Shown: piece after piece, positions 35,108 through 47,424 of the stretch
Layout of the letters: each line of letters opens with the position of its first letter
How positions within the stretch are numbered: position 1 is the first letter of the stretch
NCBI RefSeq assembly: GCF_040939455.1
Contig: NC_134106.1
Location: 41,748,001 to 41,812,000 of the forward strand
DNA: 64,000 nucleotides
Direction of reading: 5' to 3'
Source: Microcebus murinus
Taxonomy: Eukaryota > Chordata > Mammalia > Primates > Cheirogaleidae
Translations under genes and position numbers: made by a program
The notes under the pieces: model-generated
Database searches by the model: none
Seen by the model: only the letters and a program-made list of their open reading frames with translations
Told to the model about the DNA's origin: nothing

Positions 35108-38100
35108 CATTCCTTCCCTGCCTGACTCAGCAGTGTTTGCGTTCCTGACTCCACTTCAATGTTGCCTTAGTCCAGTATCACCACCAAAGTTTCCATATAA
35201 GTCATTCTTCAAATCACCACCAAAATACTGATACAAACATTAATTAGCTAGCTTAAGTGGATTTAATTTCTTTGAAATTAAAAATAAGTCTCACCTTTCT
35301 AGCTTCAAATAGAATATGAAATAAATGTGCAAAATGTCATACTCAACAACCATGCTTATTATAAGACAGAACGCATATGGAAGATGCATATTCCCTCATG
35401 TATAATGGTTATGGGACCAGCTTTTCCCTGTTGTATTTACTCTTTCTTAATAGCTAGCTACATAATAAGAGCAAATTTTGAAAAAAAAATAGGACAGAAG
35501 AAGACATTCTGACTTAAGAAGAGGAGGGGGAAGAAGAGGAAGTAGTGGCACTGGCATAGAGTGTACCTAAAGTCTCCCTTTAGATTCTTTCTGGGAGATG
35601 GGGCACATGTGCCACTGAAAATTTTAACGTTTACCCAGAGGTGGCATGTAGGCTTTGGATTCAATGTTTCTTGTGCTCCCTTTCATCATATTTACAGAAC
35701 CATTCTCATAATTTTGAGTAAATAAGAGCCTATTATCTGAACATTTAACCCATTAAACACTATTGTATACATTTGTGATCGTGCACGGATAAACTTGTGT
35801 TTTCTGTTAAAGACTGGACTGAGTTAGCAAAGTGCACTGTGTTAAAGAGAAAACTAATTCTCTAGGGTCTTATTCCATCTTTCCGCAGAGAAGGCTTGAG
35901 AAGACACTGGGCAAAACATACTTCCAAGTGATGGCAGCACAAGCCAGCGATTGGTGGAAGTTGTACCTGCCTTGCATAGGAGTTCACAAAAGCTTGCCAG
36001 CAAGCATGCTGGATGCTGCAATTCCCAGAACAGTGCAGGCTCCACCCCACAGTCCATCTTTTCAGGCTCCACCACATATGCAATCCTTTCAGCACTTCTT
36101 AGTACAGAACATAGTTTGTCTGTCCTTGGATATGTGAGAGTGTGGAAAGATGTGCATGATTCCCAGCTTTAATGATGAATCCAGCATTTAAAGAGTGGAA
36201 GTATCTTTGTTCAGCTTTCTAACAGCCTACTTGCACTTGGCCAGGAAGGAGGAAAAAAAAATAATCATACAATTAAATGAGTCATTTTCCAGAGTAAAGA
36301 TGAACTTGGAACATGACACACTTAAGCAAAACTTTCCAGGAGTCACTTCTCCAGGAAGCTTAAGAGATGCGGCCATCTGACATACTCTGGAAAACTGTGT
36401 GAGGACTGAAGCCTCCTCCACTGTGCATCACCCAGAATGGTGCCTGGCAAACAGTAAGAACAAGGAAGAATTGAAACTGAACCCATTCTGTCCACATTAA
36501 AACAGTTACCCTGAGCACAGAATCTATTAAGGTGCTATTTCATATACAGCTTGTTACAAGTGTTGACTCAGTCTCAAACAGCCCTTTTAGCATTTTTTAA
36601 TTTCAATCCAATCGAATGATTTCACAAAGTAAGCTGAGGAAATAAATTCAGATAAATTAACAATAGGTAAAAGAGTATCTGAGACCTCAAGAAATGAGAA
36701 TTCTTTGGCCTGCCCATCATTTCTATTTGTATAATTTTTCCTTTCCTCTAAAGTTCACAACACTTAGCCTTCTGAAGATGTAAATACACCACACAGGGTG
36801 TTAACTTCTGCCAATGGAAATAAAACTGCAAATGATTTAGTTCTATGGTTATTTAACATATAAACATGTGCTCATTGAGAAAAATGATGTCTGGACAACT
36901 GACATTATATTTCTGCCAAATACCAAGCTAATGTTCATAAAAATCTTCCTGGAGGGCACCCAATGCTAACCATAGGATTTCAAACTGCTGATCTGCAGAG
37001 ATGAATCATGAAGCAATTTACATTGTACGGCTAATCAGAATTCCCATCCTTACCCATGTTCTGACAAGAAGCCTAAAATTTCTATTTGGAAGCCACTTCA
37101 GAAAGCTTTCACTAATTTAAATTTTAGAGCAGATTTCTCCCCATTATGTATATTCAACTAAAGGCCTATTAAATACAACACCATGATAAAAGTGAAAAAA
37201 TAGCAGGTTCTTCCAAAGCATACATTTTATTGTATTCCAGAATCCAGAGGCATTGAAAATCCAGGGATTGCTGTGTTACTTAGACTGCTTTGAAGACAAA
37301 AGACACTGGTAATAATTTGGTGATTTCCAATTATCTGCAATTTATTTAAAACACGTGAAACAAGTGAATCTATGTTCCTTAAAGCTGCCCCCGAATTAAG
37401 CAATTTAATAGCTGATAATTAGATGCATTTATTTCTAATTTAAAGACCATCTTTATTTGGCATGCTCTTTATAGAAATACTATTCAACTGAATCCTATTA
37501 AAATTTACATGGTTTATTTATTACATTTCATCTGAGGAAAAATGTACATGTTACAAAAGTTGCATTATTTCATCTTGGTGTTAATTTATTTGTATGCCTA
37601 ATGAGTTTATGGTTTTGTATTATTTGAACTTTGTGAAATATATGTAACTTTTCTTCCCTCTACCTTTAGTATTTGGGGAGAATGTTTTATTAGACTTTGC
37701 AAGATGGCTAAAACTGTAGAACAAAAATAAGATAAGATAAAAAATAAATTTAAAAGGCTAAAATAGTGTAATTCTCATGATTTTATACACATACAGGAGA
37801 GGAACAGGTTTCAAGGAAATCACAAATAGGAAGCAGACATGTTATGCTGTGTTGAACCAGGAAGGCTCCCAGCAAAAACAAATGAGATGCTGTGCTGCCT
37901 CTCCATTATGGCCAACACAAAAGGAGAAAAGAAAACAACAGCACCACGGCAGGCTACAAATAACTAATGCCCCCCATGCATGTCTTGATTTTCAGTCTAG
38001 AGCCTGGCAGGGAAACCTCAGGGACTCGGGCACCCACTTGCAGGCCAGCTTCACAAGATAACAGTACGATTATTAGCAGCCTTATTATGACCATTTCTAG

Positions 38101-38453
38101 TTATCTTTTCTCTTCTTATCTCTCTCCTGAAGCTGATACAAGAAGAGATTACCTGAAAAGGAAGAAAATAAATACCAGAAAAGGTTAAAGCAGGAAAAGC
38201 TGTATGTTTTCAGGAAATGTTATAAGACTGATTAGATAGGGGAATAAAAAGTATGAAATGATTATATCACATTCCATGAAGCCTGACAAGGTAATCCCTA
38301 AGTGGGAGAATTTTTTACAGCAGCAAATTTCTAGCTGTGTGTAAAGTGTGACTGACAAACCACAAACATAAATTAGTGAAACCAAAAGGAAGTCATTTAG
38401 CAGCTCATTATTTTACCATTTTCTATATTTCAATAAATTCATGATGACAAGCA
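35108..38453. other. long stretch without recognised repeat or gene
   Basis: About 35870-36110 is more GC-rich and has overlapping open frames on both strands, but I recognise no protein or family. The rest to 38.4 kb is AT-rich, repeat-poor and rich in TAAT and ATGCA-type motifs (for example around 37400-37620). Repeat-poor DNA of this kind often includes conserved non-coding elements, which I cannot test here. Confidence 0.35.
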
Positions 38454-38473
38454 GGGAGGGGTGGGTGGGTGGG
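38454..38473 (+). other. G-quadruplex motif
   Basis: Five G runs of 3-4 bases are separated by single bases (GGGA, GGGGT, GGGT, GGGT, GGG). Loops of one nucleotide give very stable four-stranded structures in the model. The motif lies in AT-rich DNA, so it stands out. Confidence 0.85.
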
Positions 38474-39719
38474 AGAGATTCCCAAAGATATTAATGTATT
38501 TGTTTAATAGAACAATTAAAATAATATTACAGAAAAATATATGGCTGTGATAAAAATATTAAATTAATATACCATAATAGGAAAGTGAGTAGGCGATTCA
38601 TTCATTGTTCATTTAAAATGTCTTAAATTATAAAAATGAAAGCACCCCATTCCCTTTAAAAGACAAGAATAATGCCATTTAGTGGTTTGGTAATCATGCC
38701 TACTTGAGGGATCATTGATCTGATTAGATGTTGATCTCACTTCTAAATAATTTTAATATTACAGTATGCCTCTTCTTCACCAAATGTATATACACACATT
38801 CTCTTATTATTTCTTAAACATAAGTTTATATCTAACTGGCCATAAGAATCTTAAATTACATTTATAGGGGCCAAAATTCAACATCCCATTGTACTGAAAA
38901 ATGAGACACAGAATCAACTGCTTTTTTCCTAAACAATGAATTCCTTGTCTCCTAAAATGTTGTAATTTTCTCTGCATCATATAAAATAATATGGGATATG
39001 AATTATCAGGAAAATTTCCTCAATTATCCATTTCACTTCGCAATATGAACACAGTCTGCATTTATAATCATAAATTCAAAAAGAAAATGCTTTAAATATA
39101 TATATCAGGCTAGTGTAATCTAAGCATATTGTTTTGCTGTGGTTCCTTTTCAAAACTGAATATCAAGATACAGTCCACTGTGCCGAAAGCCCCCAGCTTT
39201 CCAAAAATTGAAAGCCTGTGCCAGTAAATCACAACTGTTTTACCATATGCCTCTTTGTTCTGCCAAGCATTACCAGCCTGTTCTACTTTTAAGCAAATTT
39301 CATTATATTATAGCTCAGAGCAATGCTCATTAAAAAGTATTACTGAAAAATGTCAAGTTGTTTTTATATAGAAACTGGAATTTATTTTCTACTGAAAAGT
39401 CAGGTATTTATTGAATACAAGACATTTTTAAAACATTGCTCTCATTTCACAAGTCACTTTAACTTAATGATTATCTGAAGTACTTTTTGTCTTGCACCAG
39501 TTAATGTTCACTAGTATCTCCCTTTGATGTAAATCAACCCTTAGCTTTCTGGAATCAACCCACACTCAGATTAGTGGAAAATTTCTCTCTTCCTTCACAA
39601 CCATATTCACTTTTCCATTCATCAATCTGTCTATTCTCCTGGCTCCCAGAGCCTTCATGATAATTGCCCCATTGGACAAACTTTAGCTGACTACAAATTT
39701 CATTACAGCCTATTCACGT
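38474..39719. other. unassigned AT-rich sequence
   Basis: No repeat, RNA gene or exon was recognised. The segment is free of obvious transposon landmarks. Confidence 0.4.
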
Positions 39720-39895
39720 TATATAGTATGTAATGCAGTCCAATGGACACTAAATGAGAAATCTCAACACTACCCCTTTTAGTGGTATGACCCTCAGTGA
39801 GTCACTTAATCTTTCAAAGTCTCAGTTTCTTCATTTCTAAAATGGAATGACAACACCCCGTTCTGCTTTTTGAACCCAATTTTTGTGAGCACAAA
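39720..39895 (+). repeat. MIR-type SINE
   Basis: 'GTAATGCAGTCCAATGGACACTAAATGAG...CCTTTTAGTGGTATGACCCTCAGTGAGTCACTTAATCTTTCAAAGTCTCAGTTTCTTCATTTCTAAAATGGAATGACAACACC' follows the MIR series on the plus strand. Confidence 0.65.
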
Positions 39896-40268
39896 ATTCT
39901 GTAACGCGTGTTCCAACATTAGATATCCCATTTACCAAACCAAACACAAAACCAGAAAGCTTCATTTGAAAGCACCAAGTTCCTTTGCAAGGAACAGTTT
40001 TTCCTTCTCTTCAGATAGTAAAACTCACTGGCATAAGAGTCTGTGATCCACGAAAGACAGGATTAATTTTTATTATCTATTGTACTTAAATTAACCTTTG
40101 ATTCTGGGCCCAATGAAGATTCATAAAATGTTGGACTTTAAAACATAAAAACAGCAAGCCACTCTTCCTTCCTCTGATGAGAAAGAATGTTTTTAATCGC
40201 ATAAAGAATATCTGATATACTCAAATTGGATCACACTATACATTTAAACTAACAATAAAAACAATAGA

Positions 40269-40615
<347 letters not shown>

Positions 40616-41426
40616 CAATAGAAATAATAATCATTACTAATCCAGTTGTTCTGTAATCCTAGGCCAAATCATTCTCTGAAGATTCCTGGAGCTATACTAA
40701 TAAAAGGAAAGTTTTTTATTTAGTTTCCTAAACTGAGGGCCAATCCTGAGCTGTGTCATGTTGTGAGGCCTTCTTTACTTTAGTCTCCCTCATTTCTATG
40801 CAGTAAAATCAGGATGAAATGGAAATCAAGGTCACTTTTCATGGGAAAGAGGTGACAAAAAGATATCTAAGGGACAGCAGGAACGGAAGAGGGGTAGAAT
40901 CCGAAAGAACAGGCATACTTAATTTGACTTGCTAATGTTTATGAAGAGACTCTGAGCAGAATTGTGGGTGGATCATCCACAAAGAGCCCTCAGGCCTTTC
41001 TTTGTACTTTCTTTCTTTTTATTTTTTTTTTTCCTTTTATTCCTTTTAGCACAACTTTGCACTTTCTTATGCTACAACCTCTTTCCTTCCCACAGGCATC
41101 GTTCTCTAGTATTGCCTGTCTCCTTAGCAATGAGAGAAGCTGTCCAAACCACCCCTCATGAGTCTGTCATCCCTACTTTCTAGGTATAGCTTCACCTAAA
41201 ATACAATGATAATTTAAGCATAGAGCTTTCCATTTCACAAATATAGGGGTGTTAGTGAAGCTCAGAGTAAAGCAAAGAGCATTTTGAATGCCAGTATAGA
41301 AATTTTGTTCAAGTACATTAAACAATATCTGTTTGGAAAGAACTCAAATAGAATGACAAGAAAACCTTGAGACTTCACTAGAAAAATAAATACAGGGATT
41401 TTCAATATTCATTTCTTATTTGAAAT
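40616..41426. other. unassigned sequence
   Basis: A T-rich run lies at about 41010-41040. The overlapping frames at 40962-41183 follow that run and have no recognisable domain. Confidence 0.4.
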
Positions 41427-41925
41427 TTTTTTATTTTTATAGCTGGATGCAGTACAAGTGCAGTTTTTTACATGGATATAGTATGTAATGGTGAAGTCTG
41501 GTCTTTTAGTATAGCCATCACCGGAATAGTATACACTATAGCCATTAAGTAATTTTTCATCCTTCACCCCCTTCCCACTTTCCCATCCTTTCACCCTTCT
41601 AAGTATCCAATGTCTATAATTCTACTCCATGATCATGGGTACACATTATTTAGCTCCCAATTATAAGTGAGAACATGAAGTATCTGTTTCTGCTTCTGAA
41701 TTATTTCACTTAACATAATGGCCTCCATTTCCATCCACGTTGCTGCAAAAGACATGATTTAATTCTTTTTTTTTTTAATGGCTGAGTAGCATTCCATGGT
41801 GTGTGTGTACACACACACACACATATATGCTCCACATTTTCTTTATTCAATCATCCACTGATGGAGACTTAGGTTGATTCCACATTTTTGCTATTGTGAA
41901 TGGCACTTTCAATATTCTATTAAGA
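41427..41925 (-). mobile_element. LINE-1 ORF2 and 3' UTR fragment
   Basis: Read as reverse complement, it gives standard L1 landmarks. Seen on the plus strand they are 'ACATGGATATAGTATGTAATGGTGAAGTCTGG', 'TACACATTATTTAGCTCCCAATTATAAGTGAGAACATG', and 'TTTCACTTAACATAATGGCCTCCATTTCCATCCACGTTGCTGCAAAAGACATGATTT'. These are followed by 'GGCTGAGTAGCATTCCATGGTG', an interior (AC)n, and 'TTGATTCCACATTTTTGCTATTGTGAATGG'. It is an older primate/mammalian L1 and not lemur-specific. Confidence 0.88.
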
Positions 41926-42190
41926 AACATTTATCAAGAGCCTGAAAATGTCCATACCCTGTGTCCCAGTAATTCACAACAGGGAATGTATCCTAAAGAA
42001 ACTTAGACAGTATTTTTTTTGCATAGAGGTATTAATTGCAGAATTATTTAGATGGGCAAAGCTTTGGAAACAACTTAAATATCTAAACAATAGTGAAACA
42101 GTAAGTATATTAAGGTATTTACATAAAGGATAGGTAGCTGATAATAAAAATATTAATGGAATAGAAAAAAGTTTAAAAAATTCTCATATG
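41926..42190 (+). mobile_element. old LINE-1 (L1M) ORF2 3' fragment
   Basis: 'ATTTATCAAGAGCCTGAAAATGTCCATACCCTGTGTCCCAGTAATTCACAACAGGGAATGTATCCTAAAGAAA' and 'AATTGCAGAATTATTTAGATGGGCAAAGCTTTGGAAACAACTTAAATATCTAAACAATAG' are L1M ORF2 landmarks on the plus strand. It lies directly against the oppositely oriented L1 piece, so one probably inserted into the other. Confidence 0.75.
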
Positions 42191-42879
42191 TTAAGATCTA
42201 CATCCTCTCCAAATTTTTTGTTTACAATATATACATAAGACTGGGACATAAAATCAAGATTTAGTAATGCTGGAAGTGTAGATGCCTTTTTACTCTCTTC
42301 TTTAGAGCACTTTTTGTATGCTCCTAATAAAATCTATAAATGTTATATTGTTATAAATATAATCTATACATATTGGGTATTTCTGTGTTAAAACTGAAAG
42401 CCTTATCTTTAGTTGGCAGTCTTTGAAAAATGGCTGTGTTGCTGTAGCCAAAGAAGGCTTTGAAGAAAAGAGGCATTGCATACTAATGTGAGAAACTGTG
42501 TATTGTTTTTAAATGGGATGGTTTTCTTGGTGACACTCTGAAGTCAATCTTTTTCCTCCCAAATGACAGAATTTCTATATTAAAAGAATCAGTATGTATA
42601 GACAAATAGTACCTCTAAATTGTACGGAGGAATACATTTAGTACCTAACTATACGATTTCACATAAATTATGGAATCTTGAGCCCAGGTTCAAATATTTG
42701 AGTTAAGTAGAAATAGTTACAGAAGCAGTCAAAAAAGGGCTATGCCATATGCACATATCTTCATAGGGTAAGGCCTTTGAAAGAGGGAAGAAAATTAAAA
42801 ATATAGGAAGCAAAAAATGCAGGAGAAAGAGAAACAAATTGATAATAATTTTATAACCAAACACTGGCGTGAGCAAATA
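42191..42879. other. unassigned AT-rich sequence
   Basis: The first part may be the continuation of the neighbouring L1M 3' UTR (for example around 42240-42330), but it lacks firm landmarks. Confidence 0.35.
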
Positions 42880-43030
42880 ATTCAGCCCTAAAGAAATGCA
42901 GAATGTTTGAGGCGATGGAGATCCCAGTTACCCTTATTTGATCATTACATATTGTATAGATGAATTAAAATATCACATGTACTCCAAAATATATATAACT
43001 ATTATACCAATTAAAAAGAAAAATACAGAA
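42880..43030 (+). mobile_element. LINE-1 3' UTR end
   Basis: 'GCAGAATGTTTGAGGCGATGGAGATCCCAGTTACCCTTATTTGATCATTACATATTGTATAGATGAATTAAAATATCACATGTACTCC' followed by 'AAAATATATATAACTATTATACCAATTAAAAAG' is the 3' terminus of an L1MA/MB-type element. Confidence 0.8.
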
Positions 43031-43792
43031 TAGGTCATAGCCATCATTACACATACAATATCATCCCTGAAGTTCTCAATAACTAACCTTAATGAAATGT
43101 TGTTTAGTATAGTAACAACTGAATCCAGGTAAACCTACCAATTATCCTGTCACTAGAATGGTGCTGAAGAAGTAATGGCCTTTGACTGGGCATGCCCAAG
43201 GAAAAGCTGATGGCTACAAGACCAGTGGCCCTCAGGAGGGGAGGTAACAATCGATGGCCTCACTATTTTCCAAGAACTAGGACCTCTTTCTAATATTAGC
43301 CCATAAGACCTCCTTACACATTCACAAAAGAGACAGGTAGTAAGAATAATGACATTATTTTCATTCTCTTACTTGAAGGAATCTATGTACTTTTAGAATG
43401 CAATAGACAGCTCTCCTGCAGAGAGAATGTGATGTGTCTGGAATCTGCAGTTGCAGAAGATTAGTGAGGTCTTAATCCACCTCAAAATTTCCAAGTTTCT
43501 CTAAAACTAAAACAAGAAACAGAAATAGTTTAACAAACTCAGGGACCAGACTCAACACATGAAACATCTCTTTCCTAAACTCAATTATGTTGGATTCTCT
43601 TTTCTTTATGGTCCATGTCATTTTATGGCAACAAGCAATTATGGTGCTTAGAAATACCAATCTTTACTTGATGGCTGACTCTCTCATGACCAAGATTAAT
43701 TAGTTGAAAGATCAAATCTAGATGCTAATGAAAGATAAAGGCTTATCTATCATTTAATGCAATGAAATTTTATTCATTAAACAGCAAGAAAC
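43031..43792. other. unassigned sequence
   Basis: About 43140-43260 is more GC-rich but has no recognised element. Confidence 0.35.
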
Positions 43793-43913
43793 AAAGGCTC
43801 ACTATATCTTCCTTCTTAAAATGTTGCCTAGGCTGGACTCAAGTGATCCTCCCACCTCAGCCTCCCAAGAAGCTAGGACTATAGGCAAGGCACATGCCAC
43901 CACACCTGGCTTA
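43793..43913 (-). mobile_element. fossil Alu monomer (FLAM/FRAM type), internally deleted
   Basis: The reverse complement begins GCCAGGTGTGGTGGCATG and continues CTTCTTGGGAGGCTGAGGTGGGAGGATCACTTGA. It then jumps to GTCCAGCCTAGGCAACATTTTAAG, the usual 'GCCTGGGCAACA' end. The middle of the monomer is missing. It lacks the lemur linker and right arm, so it predates the lemur Alus. Confidence 0.8.
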
Positions 43914-44779
43914 TAAGCCATTTTTAAATAGCCATTATTCTGGCTTTTTTTTTTAATTCACCAATAAATGAATTACATTGGTGACATTCTTTGCTACTTA
44001 ATTGTCTCTTTTTACAGAGTAACATGATCTTTTTCCTTTCGTCCATACAGGTTCTCAAGATTAGCTTCATGTCAGGCTATAAAAATAGAAAGCTACCTTT
44101 GAGAGCTTTCACTCATCTATTCTCACCAACCTAATCACAAAGGTACTGCTTTCAAGATGACCAGGTAATATGAGTATTGTCTATTCCAACATAAGGATTC
44201 TTTCTAAGGCAATGTGAAGCAAATCAACTAGGCTAAGGGTGACTCAAGTTTTTATCTCATAAAAGGACTGACCCAAAGGAATGTATCAGAAATGTGTGCA
44301 CAAGAGTTTATTAGAGTTGTTTATCAACACAGGATTATCTTCAAACCAAGAATAAAAACAATCAGTGACTCTTGGCAAAAGCATAAATATGAGAGCAATA
44401 GTGTGCACAGTGACTTCTAAACAAAAAAAAAAAACTTCCAATATTTCTCATAATTAACAAATCACCTCTAATAGTGAAATATTGAAAGTAAACTCCATAT
44501 TGCCTACATATGTTTCCAGCTAAAAATGAATGCCAGTCATACATATTTTTATTTGTTTGTTGGTTTAAGTTTAGAACTTTTAAATCCCACAGTGCACTGG
44601 GTACAAAATCCTACTGAAAAGTTAGAAGTAGCATTGATGGGAGAATAGGGATAGGAGACTTCCATAGCTCTGGAACATGTTCTATATCAGGAGTATGTCT
44701 TTTTATCTTAGGCTTCTAGATAATTTACACATAATAAAAAAATTAGCATAAAAGAAGAGGTATTAACCAGGAATCACAC

Positions 44780-44930
44780 ACCAATTCTGCCAGCATCTTG
44801 GCTTATGATCTGGGGCAAGTCAATCAATCATTCTGTGTGTCAGGTTCTGGATCTATTAGCTAAGCTAATCAAGGAGTTTGGAAGAATCCAATGAGACAAT
44901 GCATGATAAACAACACTGAAAATAATACAC
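44780..44930 (+). repeat. MIR-like fragment
   Basis: 'CACACACCAATTCTGCCAGCATCTTGGCTTATGATCTGGGGCAAGTCAATCAATCATTCTGTGTGTCAGGTTCTGGATC' follows the MIR centre. A degraded 'CCAATGAGACAATGCATG' block comes after it. Confidence 0.45.
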
Positions 44931-45880
44931 CAATGAAAGTGCAAGACATAATGAAAGGGCTGAAATGTCAGGAACATCAGTAAGTTTGAGAATATACCCA
45001 TATTGTCTATTTTTTGCTTCAGTTCAGGAGATGAGGGTAACTATGCTTATGCTATTCAATTCTATAAATAGCAGTGGTGGGAAAACTGTGGCCGAGAGTT
45101 TTGTTAATTGATCTGGAACCTCTCCTGACCAGTGCATAGCACTATCAATCTAACTAAGCTCTCTCTGTGTGTGTATGTGCATGTGTGTGATTTAATTAAT
45201 CAACAACTGACAAGGATCACTAAGGTGAAGACCACTCCTATATTATATCTAGTACCACCAGTTATTTGGAGGGACAGGTGTTCTCCACTTATCAAGTCTC
45301 AGGAAGCTGTCTCTAGGAGAATTACAGCTCTGGCACAAGCAGATCATAGACTCAGTTTAAGCTTCAAGAAACTCTATTTAGTGGTGACTGCACATAGGTC
45401 ATTTTTTAAAATCTCGCTGCACACAGCCTGATCCTGCACTACTCAAACACGTCAATTGTTATGATTCATTGTTCTTCAAAGGCCTCAAGTTGGTGTTCAA
45501 TATTCCACTGGGAGCTTGGAAAATGCAGCTGTCCCTTTACTGAGTTATTTAGGCAAGTTTCAACACATCTTTTCATCAGCATGAGAGAGTCCAGAGAACC
45601 TAGCCTCTGCAAATTCAGAGAAGGGACCTTGCATTTTATGGCACATGGAAAAGGGGTTAGTCACACATGACTTATTGCCAGCTATAGGCCCCTGTCAGGC
45701 TCTTCTCTTGGTTCCATCTGCTCCACCAGCCAAATCCTTAGCCAAATCTTACCTCTTCCTCCAGACGTAGACAGAGTCTTATCTCCTTCATGAAGACTTT
45801 TCCAGTGAAGGGAAATATCTCCTCCAGTGGGCTTTATAGAGCTGTTGTGAAGCTCCTCTTCCCTGTGAAAACCACCTCTT
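44931..45880. other. unassigned sequence with chance frames
   Basis: Frames of 99 and 69 codons (45132-45431 and 45461-45670) show no domain, splice context or codon signal that I can recognise. A TG-rich patch occurs at 45165-45190. Confidence 0.4.
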
Positions 45881-45896
45881 CTGATGCCCCTTTCTT

Positions 45897-45933
45897 TTTT
45901 TTTTTTTTTTTTCGACAGGATTTTGCATGCCGA
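45897..45933 (-). mobile_element. 37-bp retroposed stub, probably a 3' Alu end
   Basis: An oligo-T run of 16 followed by 21 nt lies between two exact copies of CTGATGCCCCTTTCTT (45881-45896 and 45934-45949). On the minus strand it reads GCAAAATCCTGTC plus a few bases and then an A tail. This is the pattern of L1-driven insertion of an extremely 5'-truncated RNA. The last bases resemble the Alu 3' end (GCAAGAxCCTGTCTC), though the match is too short to be sure. Confidence 0.85.
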
Positions 45934-45949
45934 CTGATGCCCCTTTCTT

Positions 45950-46386
45950 GTTAAGCCACTATCCACTTAAGCATACTCTCATCCCCACATCCAATCATTT
46001 AAAAAAGTCTTACAGAATCTTTGATCCCAGCACTTTCATAGAAAAAAGGAAAATTAAAAATCCCTGTAGCTACTTGTAGCAGTGATTTCCCAATTGTGTG
46101 AATACTGTGTGGGGGTGGCTTGGTGGGAACATAAAAACTCCATGGTAGGTAGGGTAAGCAAGGAACGTGTAGTGTGATGGGACCTTCCAGGGCTGCCTTC
46201 CCTACCAGGAGGTGAGAGCCACTGCTCAAAGCCAGCACCCCAATCCATTCGCATCTATGAGCCTTAGCTCAGGAGCTTCTTATCACTCACTCACAACCTC
46301 CCCCATTCCCACTTCAGTTCCTGTTCCCTGGTCTTAAGCATGACCCCAACCAACCAATCCGACCTTGCTTGCTGACTAACCTTTTT
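45950..46386. other. unassigned sequence
   Basis: It is more GC-balanced than average, with overlapping minus-strand frames at 45999-46254 that I do not recognise. Confidence 0.35.
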
Positions 46387-46399
46387 AAATGCAAGCCTG

Positions 46400-46786
46400 T
46401 TCTTTTTGAGATATTTAACTCTTACAAGTTTCCTCTTCTGATCCTATTCCCTTCTTCCTTAAATACCATGCTAGAATTTAAAATTGGGGGAATTTGTGAT
46501 CTACATTTTAGTTTTTTATTCTATAGATAAGTAATAAGACAAACAGAGGTTCTGCTGTCAAGACAGTCCACGATATTGTTGGCCATTCTTTTCAGGGATA
46601 ATACTAAATGTCATTTGTGCATTGTACAAGGAATATTGTTTATCAGTATTTAGACCTACTATTAGTAGAAATGATGTATGGCAGGCTTTCTTGAATACTA
46701 TGTATTGTCAATTTGTTTTCTATAGTGTTATTATGCTTCAGATTCTTTTAAATAAAGCTAGTTTTTAAAGAGATAAATAAATAAAT
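46400..46786 (+). pseudogene. processed retrocopy of an mRNA 3' end, parent unknown
   Basis: The insert is flanked by AAATGCAAGCCTG at 46387-46399 and 46787-46799. A poly(A) signal AATAAA lies at 46751-46756, about 15 nt before the start of an A-rich tail (AGATAAATAAATAAATAAAT). The preceding TTTTT/AAA at the left junction fits the L1 endonuclease site. The body is AT-rich without an open frame, so it looks like a 3' UTR. I do not recognise the parent transcript, and a rare non-coding RNA or unnamed SINE is also possible. Confidence 0.75.
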
Positions 46787-46914
46787 AAATGCAAGCCTGG
46801 TTCTGTCAAGCTATCCTTAAGTCTTTCAGTGTCTCTCCATCCCCTTGAAGATTAAGTCTTCAACAAGGTAGAGAGGGTTACTGTTCCTGGCCTGGCCTTT
46901 CCTAGGTTTCTAAC

Positions 46915-47385
46915 CCTTTTGTTCCCATTCCCTGCTCATCTTCTCCTCCTTTCCTGGCCCTACTTTCTAAGAATCAGCCAGCCCTGCAGTACTTCTCTAA
47001 ATGGCACCAGCTTCTTACTTTTAGAGCTTTTACACAAGCTGGCTGACTCCCGCTCCACCTTGTCTGACTAAATAGGCCACTTACCTACTGTTCTTTAGGA
47101 CCCATTTCATTTATCACCTATCTTGACCTCTGAAGGCTTTTTAGGAGCCTCCCTTCCTTTTCTTTGAGCACTAAAGATACAGTGGCCCTATCACAATCTA
47201 TCACACACTACTTTCTTTACCTGTTTAGCTTTTGTCACCATTGCACTGGACTAACAGCTCTTTAAGTCAAAGAAGGTGTCTTACGTTTAATTTTTTCTAT
47301 CTTTTTTTTTTTTTTTTGTATCTTCAATGTCTAGCATTGTATTTGGTGTCAGGGAATGAATGAATGAATGAACAAATGAATAATG
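46915..47385 (+). repeat. LINE-2 (L2) 3' end
   Basis: L2 order is present. It starts with 'TTCCCATTCCCTGCTCATCTTCTCC', then 'ACCCATTTCATTTATCACCTATCTTGACCTCTGAAGGC' and 'TTAGCTTTTGTCACC'. It continues with 'CTGGACTAACAGCTCTTTAAGTCAAAGAAGGTGTCTTAC' and 'TGTCTAGCATTGTATTTGGTGTCAGGGAATGAATGAATGAATG'. A T16 run at 47304-47319 interrupts it. Confidence 0.8.
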
Positions 47386-47424
47386 AGAAGACATTTTGAA
47401 AATCCATGAAAAAGTGAAGTAGGA

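Noticed and set aside
34783..35154. Frames of 101-123 codons on both strands rich in Pro/Ser/Phe or Lys/Glu/Arg.
   Set aside because: They are translations of the purine tract and exist in every frame of a pentanucleotide repeat.
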